A stretch of DNA of 64,000 bases from Sceloporus undulatus (Eukaryota; Chordata; Lepidosauria; Squamata; Phrynosomatidae), in contig NC_056527.1 of assembly GCF_019175285.1 (NCBI RefSeq), positions 109,075,129 through 109,139,128 on the forward strand, given 5' to 3'. Of the stretch, positions 49,304 through 61,300 are shown piece by piece. The notes beneath the pieces are model-generated. The model did no database searches, was not told the origin of the DNA, and worked only from the letters and a program-made list of their open reading frames with translations. The position numbers and the translations under genes were made by a program. Numbering within the stretch: the first letter of the stretch is position 1; the number at the start of each line of letters is the position of its first letter.

Positions 49304-52300
49304 ATGCAGAGCAGTCCTCCCCAACAGCACCAGACACTGCACACACAGGTAGAATTGTTGTTGGTGGGAACCACAGTACCAGCCTCTATGTATTAGACAC
49401 ACAGGATGGAATATAGCTTTTGTAAAATGCTTGTGGTTTGGCAGAGGCTCTCAAACTGGATTTGGAATGCTTTCATGTGGTATGTGAAGTGCTGTGCTAT
49501 GGGGAGCAGGTTGGGGGGCAGAACAAGGGAAGCTTGTTTTTAATATCCCACACTGACATTTCTCTTGAGTACATTCCTTTTCAGGATAGACACTACTATA
49601 GACACTGGATTCCCAGTGATTGGGCGGCATATAAATAAATCCTATTATTATTATTATTATTATTATTACTATGCTAACATGTTTTTATCTCCCCTGCCTA
49701 GAGTACATCAGACAAAATGACAGGCAGCAATCCAGTGTCACCAGCCTCCTCGGGCTCACCTGCCTCGAGTGGTAGCATCTCCCCACCACATCTTACTCAC
49801 GATTCCTCTCTGGACAGTCACCTCAGTTTTGATGTTTCCAAGACACAAAACAGAGCCGTCGTGTCAGCTGGGATGTACACCTCACCTGACCCAGCAAGCA
49901 TGTGGGACAAGACCCATGCAGAAATTGCTGAGCAGGCCAAGCACGTAAGCCATGCCTGATTCTGAGTCATTGGGCCCTTTCCATAATCTTGTTTCAGGCA
50001 TTCCCTTGCATGATGTAAGCTAATGGGTTGTGTATTCGCTGCTGCCAAGCTGCAGTTCAAAGGGTGGAGATATGGTTCCTAACATGGGCCCTTTATTTCA
50101 GGAGGCAGAGATTGAGAATCGCATTGCAGAAATGAAAAAGGAGGGATTCTGGTCTCTGAAAAGGCTTTCAAAGGTCCCTGAGCCAGTTCGGCCTAAAGTG
50201 CACTGGGATTATCTTTGTGAAGAGATGCAGTGGCTCTCAGCTGATTTTGCCCAAGAGCGCCGCTGGAAGAGGGGTGTGGCAAGAAAGGTGAGTTCTCTCA
50301 CTTTTTTCAAACACTTTTCCAATCACCAGACCATTGTTTTAGATTTAGCCAGTTTTCAGTTATATGTTCCAATATTGGCATCTGTGAAACAAACGTTGGG
50401 CCTTTCTTAACTGTTTTGTGGTATCTGTTAGGCTTGAAGGCATTTCCTTATTTTGAAGGCTTCTAGCTTCTACTGTTCTGAATGGCAGTGTAATGTATGT
50501 TCTTAAAATTACCATCTATGAAGTCGCCATTAAGCTATACTTAGCTCTCACTAAAATCCAGACCCAGGAAGTAGGATATACAGAGCATGTACAGCTGTGG
50601 TGAGTGGTGGCCTGTCCTTTCTGTCTTGGATGCAGGTTGTGCGCATGGTGATCAGGCATCATGAAGAGCAGAAGCAGAAAGAAGAACGAGCCAAACGAGA
50701 GGAACAGGCTAAGCTGCGCCGTATTGCCTCATCCATTGCCAAAGAGGTCAAACAGTTCTGGAGCAATGTTGAGAAGGTAACTAGATTTTACATCATGAAA
50801 GCTGTATGTAGTCTTACTTGTTTTATCTATATAAGTGGCATCCTCCAACTGGTATTGATCTATCAAACCAAAAGTACAAAAAAGCTTTTGCAACAGAATT
50901 CTCTGCATATAAATTTGTTCTTATGGTTTGGTTGGTAAATTTAGTTAAACTCAATTTTAGTTGTTATGTTTGAGTTCAAACTCCCAAATTGACACGTTTT
51001 GGCACTTTATGCCCGGTATATTCTCTGGTTGGTCAGAGGAGTCCATATATGTTGGGTCATACAGCAATTAGTACTGTGCTATCTTAAAACCCTCTTCTGT
51101 TTTAATTACATTTTTACATTAAATTGCATTCTTTGTTTTAAGTACTCTATCAATTGAAAGTGCTTTACAGTACATTTCTGATTATCACAAGTAGAAATGG
51201 CTACCAGTACTTTGGCAGAGAGCATTGCTATTGAAGTTTCAGAAAACAGTAGGTCTTAAATGGTTTTAACCGATCTCTTTAATTCAGGCTCAAGCTCCAG
51301 CAGCATTAGGTATTGCAGGCAGATGAAAGTTCAGATTTTTTCCTTCACACTTTTCTCTCAGGTTGTGCAATTTAAGCAGCAGTCACGTCTGGAGGAGAAA
51401 CGGAAAAAAGCCTTGGACCTGCAACTTGACTTCATAGTGGGCCAGACAGAAAAATACTCAGATCTGCTAACCCAAAGCCTCAATGAGACTCTTCCGGTTC
51501 CCAGCAGGAGTGGTGGCTCACATGCTGGGTCCACTGCCTCTAGCCCACCACCCACCACTCAACTTATTGAGGATGAAGGTCAGAACTTTAGATGCTTCAA
51601 TTCTGCTATGAATTTGACAGTTGCCACCCACTTGCCAGGGTTAGTTATAGACTGGTACCCATATCGGGTACATGTCTTGCATTCCATCTTCTGCTCTCCA
51701 GGCCTTTATTTCTGTTATAAGTGAATTTTGTTGCCTATAACCTATCCTTGCTTGCCAAATGTGTGATTATCCTTCATTCTGAGGAAAGATTTTGTCTCAT
51801 GGGGATTGCATCTGATCCCTCGTTTCCTTTTCTGACAGATGGGGATTTCCAACCTCATGAGGAATCAGATGACGAGGAGACAATTGAAGTGGAAGAACAG
51901 CAGGAAGGGAATGATTCAGAGACTCAGCAACGGGAGATAGAGCTGCTAAAGCAGGAGAGTGAGCTGCCCTTAGAGGAGCTGCTGCAGTCACTGCCAGCCC
52001 AAATTTTAGAGAACTCTTTCAATGTGTCGCCTTGTGCCTCAAGTTCTGACAATGATGAAGAAGAGGAGGTTGACAGTGAAGAGGAAGATGGGCAATTGGA
52101 AAAACAGACGTCCAAGAACTTAAAGGTTTGCTGTTGGTTTATGGATCTTAGATTGGGAAACACATTGGCATCCTGTAGCTAAAAACAAATCAGTTTGGCT
52201 CTTGGAGTAGATGTTTGGCTGCAGATGCCCCTACCAGCTTTGTCTTCACTTCACCCCACAGGCTGGTCTCTCAGTGAAGGTTTGATGGGCTCCTGTCAGA

Positions 52301-55300
52301 TTTTGTAACTGTGCCCTTTGTGACTTGTGGTCTGTGGCAGACCCATGCAGTACTAAAAATCTCACACTCTGATCTGTCTACTGAAAGCCTTTTCTGTTCT
52401 CTGCTTAGCAGGAAAAGCCGAAGCCTGTTTCACAGAAGAATAAAAAACCCTGGAAGCCTGATGAAGAAGATGAGGAATTCACTGCTAATGAAGAAGAGGG
52501 TGAGTGTATTGTTCTTTCGGCAGCTGACTGAATGACGAGTCCAAAGGACAAGTTTGGCATTTTGATTAATCAAGGAAATTGGTCTATGAAAATCTGGTTT
52601 TATGTGGATCCTCTCTACTTTAGGAATGAACACAAACCTCAGAATTTTAGAATGTGAAATTCTTTTAAAATTATTGTTAAATATGGCTAAATTTTGTGAA
52701 ATCAAAGCTGTATTGTTTTATTTTACTTCGTTTATTGGTAAAAGTCTAGGGCATTAATTTGGGAGTCCTCCCGTGTGCTAACCTGGTGAATATTTTCTCT
52801 CCTAGCTGAAGATGAAGAAGAAACAATAGATGCTGAAGAAAAGCTGGAAGGTGATGTGGATCACAGTAGAGAGCTGGATGACTTGGCCAAGGAAGGTTAG
52901 GAAGCAGATTGTGTCCTGGAGGGAAGGAGCAGAGCAAATGGGGGTCAGAACATAAACTCCATGGGACTCAGAAAACTTTTTTTTACTACTCAGTTGTATG
53001 TTTGTATGTATTAGGTCTATGTACCATGTTATCCAGAATTTCTGCGCTTAAAGTGACAGGATCAGGATAAGCATCTGTTCCATTTCAGTACTCTTATCTG
53101 ATGGAGTTTCTCTCTAAAGTGTCTCCAATAGCCCTGGAATCTTTAATACGTATTAGTAGGCAAATATTGTTCATTGATATTGTCCTTGGGTCTTCCATTG
53201 TAATTTTCAGAAATTGCTCCAAAATAATGACAATGGGGAGCAGTGTGAGCATCTGATCTAAGAAAGAGATAATGTGGAAGATCAGGTTGGCTAAGAAAGG
53301 ACAACAAGCATTGAAACTGATACCAGGCTGGGGGTTTGTTGCTACCTCTGTGGATTACTCCTCTACTCCAACTTATAGTTTTATAGTACAAAACAAGAGG
53401 GTCACCTTAATACACTTGCATCGTAATCTGCAGCATAATGTGATGCTTTCTTTCCCTGTGACAGGTGAGCTGCCCATGGAGGAGTTGCTGCAGAAATATG
53501 CTGGTGCTTATGCCTCAGACTTTGAAGTGGAGGAGTCAGACTCTTCATCTGAAGCCTCAGAGCCTACTACTTCAGAGTATGAGGAGGAATCTGAGGAAGA
53601 TGACAGCAGTAGTCATTCAGGTATAAAAAAGAAGAGAGAGGCTACTACGGCGTGCCCTTGGCTTATGCGGGGGATCCGTTCCGCCCCCCCCCCCCACGTA
53701 AGCCGAATTCCACGCAAGCTCAAGCCCCATTGCATGTGGTGGCATGGCAGCGCACGTGCGCCATAGGTGCACGTCCCATTCATTCCAATGGGACGCGCTG
53801 CCCCGCACAGCTTCCTGCATATGGTTAAAGCTGCATATAGTGTGCCCATGTATGACGCAGGCACAATGTACATGGGTGCACTATATATTATAATGCAGCA
53901 GAAACCTTTTTGCATTTATTACTGGAATCTCATCATTTGAATAATTTTTTCTGTTAAATTCAAACATTCCTCCCCAACCTTAGGATTGGGTTTTGATTTT
54001 CTAAAAGTGTTTATCCCAAGAACAATTTGATGTGTAACATATCTTGATGGAAAATATTTAGTGATTCTTGTCCTTGACTGCCACTGATTTAAATAAGTTG
54101 GAAATAAATCAATCAGGTTAATTGGAAGAAGCTGTGACCTGCTTGTGCTTTTTTTGGCCTAATTTTGCTGTGTTTCCCCCTCCACCTCATACAGCAGAAG
54201 AGATAGACAGTGAGCAGGATGAAAGTGAAGATGCCATGGAGGAGGAGGAACCTTCAGTGAGCCAGGAAGAGGACTTTGGGGTTGAGTACCTCTTGAAACA
54301 GGATGAAGATCATGGTGGTGAGGGAGACATTGATTCAACTCCAGCTCCTGGGCCCAAGAAGGAGATCACAGACATCGCAGCAGCAGCAGAGAGCCTGCAG
54401 CCCAAAGGATATACCTTGGCAACTACACAGGTGAGTCATGAGGAAATTTGCAGGGGCCAGTACTACTTGTTCAGAGTGAAATAAAGCAGGCAGATTATAT
54501 TGCTCTTCTCTCATGTAGGTTAAAACACCCATTCCCTACCTTTTGCGTGGGACACTGCGAGAATACCAACACATTGGTCTGGACTGGTTGGTTACCATGT
54601 ATGAAAAGAAACTCAATGGTATTCTGGCTGATGAGATGGGGCTTGGCAAAACAATCCAGACAATTTCCCTGCTGGCACATCTAGCCTGTGAAAAGGGTGA
54701 GTCAGGGACTTTTGAGAGGCCCACGGTTGCTGGATGTGATATTAGAATTACAAATAACAAAATGAGAATGGAGCGTGAGGATGGGCTTTCCACAACGATT
54801 GATGATGTACTAAACTTCAGTACTGCCAGTATCTGTTGGCTTGTTTGTAGCACAGTTTAAGGAGATCTGTTTAGGAGGTAAATGGAGGCTCCAGTTTTGG
54901 GGATCTCTGGGGAGCAGGCTTTGGGGCAGACAGAGCTGGATTTGTTCAGGAAATGGTGCATAACTGCAGAGGGAGGCATAGAGTTAGCCTTGATCTCCAG
55001 AAAGTGCATAAAGTTCCCTGTATTTTTAATATATATACATACATGCATATCTGATCTTGCAGGCAGTTGGGGCCCTCACCTGATCATCGTTCCCACCAGT
55101 GTGATGCTGAACTGGGAGATGGAAATCAAACGCTGGTGCCCCAGTTTCAAGATCCTTACATACTACGGGGCACAGAAAGAACGTAAGCTAAAGCGTCAGG
55201 TAAGAGTATTCAAGCATTTGCAGCTGGCAGTCAAAGATGGGATTTGTCTCTCAGTGTAAATGATTTAATTTTCCTGTAGTAGAGGAAATAAAGCAATAAA

Positions 55301-58300
55301 AAGTAGTGGTCTTTGTAGTGGTTTGTCCCTCACACTTGTTCTGTCAGGCAGAAAAACAAACTGGTGGGGTTTCCCCAGCGTTTTCCAGCGATGGAGGGAG
55401 GGAATCCTCAATTGGGTTAGTTCCCTCCTCTCGCTCCAATAGGCAGGGACTAGGAAGTTGCAGGTGACGTCAAGGAGGGAACGCCCTGACCTTCCAGTCT
55501 TGTTCCTGCCTCGCTCCAGATAGGTCGTTCTTCCTCTTTCTCTCCTTCTCCAACTTTAAAAACAATAATAATAATCCTTTCCTTCTCCTTCCCTTCCTTC
55601 CCAGTGCAGGACTAGATAGGGAGTCAGGAGCTACAGCATGGAGGATGCGGAGGAGAGCCCCGGCATGTCCGGGGATTCCTCGCAGATTGAGGGTGCCCTG
55701 CGGCGAGTCCGCACAGCGGCACAAGCAGGGACCCCCAGATTGGCGCGGCCGGAGGAGGGAGAACCCTCGTCTCCGAGCCCAGATGCGCCACAGCACTTAC
55801 TCCCTTCCCGGGATCGGGAAGGAGTGGTGCAACCAGCGGAGCCCATCAGGCATGTAAGTAGCCCTTCTCTGCCTCTCCCACCAGCCTCTCCCTTCACCCT
55901 CCCCCCTGAGATTTCCTCCCTTCTGGCCTCCCTAATCGCAGCACAGGCTTTGGTCTTAGCAGACCAGGTCGCCCCTTCCCCTTTACTCCATCCCCAGCCC
56001 TTGCCTAGTGAGATACCAGCGGCCCTTCCTCCTTCCCAAAACCCTCCCAGGGACTCTGTCAGGAGGCTCAACGATTCCCCTCACTGGGCTCACTCACCTT
56101 CTTCTTCATTGCCAGCCAGATCGTCATCAGAGGCCATTCCAGCCAATGAGAGGGGCAAATTCAAACCTAGGCTGCACAAACGCCTCAGAGCGGTTAAAAG
56201 TGGCGGTAAAAAAGCCCGCCAAACCCACTCAGTCTAAGGCTTCTCATAAGAGAAGGGCGACATCTAGTGGCCATCAGTTAAACTACAAGAAAGCCAAACT
56301 GCTACTTTCCAATCATTCCTCAGATGAATCTATGGATAACTCCCAGTCTCAGTCAGTCTCTGAGGGGGGTGAAAATGATCTTTCTGAAGAAGAGGAGATG
56401 GATACCCCCCTTCCTCCTTCCTCTGCCAGACTATTTACTGCTGATGATTTTTCCATTCTCCTGAAGAAAGCCATTAAGGCTCTGGAATTGACTGACACAC
56501 CCAAACCTACTCAGGTTCTGGACACTGATTTACCTCAGGGAAAGGGTGACTCCTTCCCACGTCCTTGTCCTCCTTGCACAGAGGTCCCATTCCCTGCTGA
56601 CTTTATGAGAGTGGTCAGAGAAGAGTGGTCCAAACCTGCAACTGTAAGACCAAACCCTTCAATAGTCAAGCAATTTTACACCTTACCATCCTCAGTGATG
56701 TCAAAATTTCAGGTCCCTTTGGTTGATGCACCCGTCTCACAACTCGTTTCCTCAGCCATCTACGCCAAAGATGGCGATGACACTCTAAAAATTCCAGAAG
56801 ACAAAAGAGCAGAGTCGGCCTTAAAAAGAAGTTTTGAGGCTTCTTCCACAGCCATCAGGGCTTCATCCTCTGTCTCTATCCTCTCAAGGGCTGCTTATGG
56901 CTGGGCCAAAGACCTTATCCAGCTTGTGCCCAAAGGTGACACCAAGCTTCGTCAGGGTATAAATAAGCTAGTGAAGGTTCTGGCATTCACTTCAGATGCT
57001 TCTCTTGACATCATCCAATTTTGTGCCAGGGCCCAGGCTGCCTCTATTCCGGTCAGAAGGCAGATTTGGCTAAAAAACTGGCAAGTCGATATGCGATCCA
57101 AACAGAACCTCACTATGGCTCCCTTCGGGGGATCAAAACTCTTCGGTGATGTGCTGGACCCTATACTCATCGAGACTAAAGACAAAAAGAAGGCACTTCC
57201 ATCCTCATATAGACGCGACGACAAAAAGTCCTCTCGCCAAGGTCAATCATCTGGTCGTTCCTTTCGTAACAACAGCAACTCCTCCTTCAAACAAAGAGAC
57301 AACAGATATGGAAAACAACAACAATGGCCTGATCGAAGATTCTCACCTAAACATCAGTCACAGGCTAGAGCCTTCGGAAAACCTGCCTCCAACAACCCTG
57401 GATCCTCCAACCCTGGCAAACAGGGAACCAATCAGCGATCCTGACTACCCGCCGGATCTGGTGGGAGGCAGGCTACTACATTTCCACCATGTTTGGCAAA
57501 CAGCCACATCAGACAGATGGGTCTTGTCAACTATTTCACAGGGCTACTTGATAGACTTTATTCACCCTTCCCGCGACCATTTCACAGTTTCACCAAGGTC
57601 GAAGCGTCCACGCAAACACCTGATGCTGGAGGCCATCGATCACCTACTGAAGATAGGGGCAATCGAAATTGTACCACCTCCAGAGAGACACAAGGGGTGC
57701 TACTCCATCCTGTTTATAGTGCCCAAGAAAAACAAATCATGGAGGGCAGTCCTGGACTTAAAGAGGGTCAACAAGAGTGTCCGAAAACGTCATTTCAGAA
57801 TGGAGACTCTAAAGACAATATTAGAGTCATTAAAACCACGAGTCTACATGGCAGCCCTAGATTTAAGGGAGGCTTATTTGCACATTCCGATACACCCATC
57901 TCACTGCAGATACCTCCGTTTTTGTTACAACAAACGTCACTTCCAATACAGGGCGCTTCCATTTGGCCTCTCATCAGCTCCAAGAGTTTTCAGCAAAATA
58001 ATGATAGCGTTAGTCGCACACTGGAGACTACAGGGCCTATACGTCTTCCCATATTTAGACGATTTACTGATTGCCGCCCCAACTTTTCAACAGGCCTCCA
58101 GCGCTGTCACTGCGGTGTTACAGTTGTTGTCTCTCCATGGTTTTCTGGTAAATCATGGGAAGAGCCACCTTATACCTTCTCAGACGATTCTTCACTTAGG
58201 ATCATTGATAGATACCCTCAAGGGAGTTGTATCACTGCCACCACAACGGATAAAGGACATTCAAGATTTGATAACCTCCATTCTTCCTTCACCATCAATA

Positions 58301-61300
58301 GATCTACTTCTCCTTGCAAGGCTTCAGGGACTCATGATATCAGCCATGACCTGTGTTCCCTGGGCTCGATTTCACTCAAGGGAACTGCAATGGCTGCTCC
58401 TACCCTTTCAACAGATGATTACCCAAAAGAGACACAAACAGGTTCATGTGTCCCCAAAGCGTAAAAAGGTCACTACAATGGTGGATGTCCAATCGAATAC
58501 AACTGGGACGCCCAATATGGCTTCTTCACCAGATACAAATAACCACAGATGCAAGTCTCCACGGATGGGGTGCCACCCTCGGCAAACACGTGGCTCAAGG
58601 CAGGTGGTCAGATCACGAAAGAGCCCACAGCATCAATTGGCTGGAACTCAGGGCGATCCGCCTGGCCCTTCTGGCCTTTGCCCAGCTCGTAAACCACACC
58701 CATGTTTTGGTCAGGACGGACAACATCACAGCAAAAGCTCATGTCAACAGAGAGGGCGGAACCAGATCACGAGCGCAGATGCAGGAGACCAAAAGTCTAA
58801 TAAGTTGGTCGGAAATCAACCTCCTGTCTCTAAGGGCCAAACACATAAAAGGGACTCTAAACACCAAAGCAGACTGGCTAAGCAGGACAGACATAGACCA
58901 AGCAGAATGGCATCTCCATCCAGAGGTATTTCAAATGATATCCCGGTCTCTGGGGACTCCCATGTTAGATCTGTTCGCATCCCCAGTAAACAATCAGCTA
59001 CCAAGATTCTTCTCCCGATTCCCGTCTCAGGGTTCAGAGGACACCGACGCCCTTCATGCTCCGTGGCCTCCGGGTCTGCTCTATGCCTTTCCTCCGATCC
59101 CAATGATATCCAGATGCCTGCTAAAGCTAAGAAGCGAAAGAGCTACCCTTATACTGGTTGCTCCACATTGGCCAAGAAGGGCCTGGTTTCCAGAAATCTT
59201 ATCCCTATCACAGGACAAGTTCAGACTTTCTCTGCGCCCAGACCTGTTATCCCAGGGTCAGATATTTCATCCAGACCCACAATGGCTCAATCTTCATGCA
59301 TGGAGACTGAACGCCTCATCCTGTTAAGAGATGGCCTAAATGCTCAGGTAGTTGATACCATCATCCAGTCTAGAAGACCCTCGACTAGGCGAATATATGA
59401 GTATACTTACCGCAACTTCACTTCTTGGTGTAACTCAAATAATATATCTACAGCTTCATTTTCAATAGGCGACCTTCTCCTCTACCTTCAACAAGGACTT
59501 GATAAGGGACTCAAGCCCAACACTCTAAAAAGACAAATATCAGCAATCACTTCGGCTCTACCTGTCAAACTATCAAGTCAGATTTCTTCCCATCCTTATG
59601 TCAAGAAATTCTTGAGGGCAGCTACACTACTTGGTCCTCCCGTAGTTCACCGTTATCCAACTTGGGACCTCCATTTAGTTTTGGCAGCTCTCACTACAGC
59701 TCCCTTTGAACCACTACATCAAACGGACATCAAATTCCTTACTTGGAAGGTGTTATTTCTTATAGCCATTACCTCCGCCAGAAGAGTCTCCGAGCTAGCA
59801 GCCTTGTCAGTCAGATCAGAGCTTTGTTCTTTCAGAGAGGACTCAGTGGTGTTACGTCTAGACCCAACATTTATCCCCAAAGTCAACTCTACCTTCCACA
59901 GGTCCCAAGAGATCGTGTTACCGTCTTTCTGCCCTAAACCCAAAAGACAATTAGAAAAAACCTGGCACACATTAGATGTCCGGCGGGCCCTTCAAATCTA
60001 CATCAAGCGTACACGACGTTTTCGTACTTCTGATCGCCTGTTTGTCTCTTTTGCTGCTTCATCTAAGGGCAAAAGAGTGTCCGCCTCCACACTATCTAGG
60101 TGGTTAAGAGACTGCATATCCAAATGTTATACTTCTAATAGCTCATCTGCCCCTCGGGCTATCACCGCCCATTCTACACGCAGTGCTGCCACATCGGCTG
60201 CCCTCTCCACTAATGCCCCCCTGGTAGATATTTGTAGGGCTGCCACTTGGGCTTCCCCCTCCACTTTTGTCCGCCACTACCGTTTGGATGTTTTCCAATC
60301 TGCAGAGGCTTCGTTTGGTAGACGAGTCCTCCAAGCGATTGTCTAGTTGCCATTGTCAGTTCTCCCTCCCACAGTAGATAGCTTTGGCATATCCCAATTG
60401 AGGATTCCCTCCCTCCATCGCTGGAAAAATGAACATTGGCTTACCTTGTGATATGTTTGTTTTCAGCGATGGAGGCGATGGAATCCTACCCTCCCAGAAC
60501 TGAGGTCACGCTTCGGTTTTGGAGAGGATAAGCTAGATACAAGTTGTTTTATACATAGTTTTGCTGTTCTTAACCTTCTATATGTTAGTGTTAAATAATC
60601 TTTAGCTTTGGCTACAACGACTGGAAGGTCAGGGGCGTTCCCTCCTTGACGTCACCTGCAACTTCCTAGTCCCTGCCTATTGGAGCGAGAGGAGGGAACT
60701 AACCCAATTGAGGATTCCATCGCCTCCATCGCTGAAAACAAAACATATCACAAGGTAAGCCAATGTTCATTTCCCCCACTCCATAGTGGGAGGATGATAT
60801 TTACACATGAGAAGATTGCTTTGGGGTTGTAACAGAGGGAAATAGTGAGTTCTGTGGGATCGTGGATAAAAATTTTAAATATTTTTTTGTCTGTTAAGTG
60901 AATCTAAAAGGTTGCTAATCTTACAAGTAAGAAATTAGACTACAGTGCGCCCACGTCATACATGGGCGTCTTTTATGCATCTTTCAGCTTATGCTGAAAG
61001 ACGCACGATGGAAGAAACAATGGCGTGTGCGTCCGTGGTGCATACGCCATGCCGCACATCATGCATGAGCCCCATTATATCCAATGGGGCTTGAGGATAC
61101 ACACTATTTACCTTATGCGGGAGGTCTAGAATGGATCCCCGCCTAAGGCAAGGACACACTGTATATTGCTATTATTTGGGTTTTACAGGTATGGTTTTAA
61201 TGTATATTTGGTGGGCTGAAGGACGTGTTAGAGCACTGGAAGGCAGATTGGAATATGCCATCAGATCTCTGTAGGATTTGAAGTAGATCAGTAAGGGTTT

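Larger units (their letters stand above)
55381..60770 (+). mobile_element. DIRS-type tyrosine-recombinase retroelement, near full length
   Basis: About 5.4 kb, same strand as SRCAP. Parts in order: left inverted terminal repeat (55381-55500); Gag-like region (about 55640-57440) with acidic and basic low-complexity stretches; reverse transcriptase (about 57560-58460) with the YLDD active site; RNase H (about 58500-58900); a methyltransferase-like segment (about 58950-59300); tyrosine recombinase (about 59330-60346) with the Arg, HxxR and Tyr positions of the family; internal complementary region (60388-60490); right inverted terminal repeat (60622-60770). No target duplication is seen, as expected for DIRS. 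The parts lie in overlapping frames, which DIRS elements are known to use. It looks almost whole, with perhaps one to three breaks at most. The near-identity of the terminal repeats and internal complementary region points to a young insertion. Treated as a fossil copy. Confidence 0.92.
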
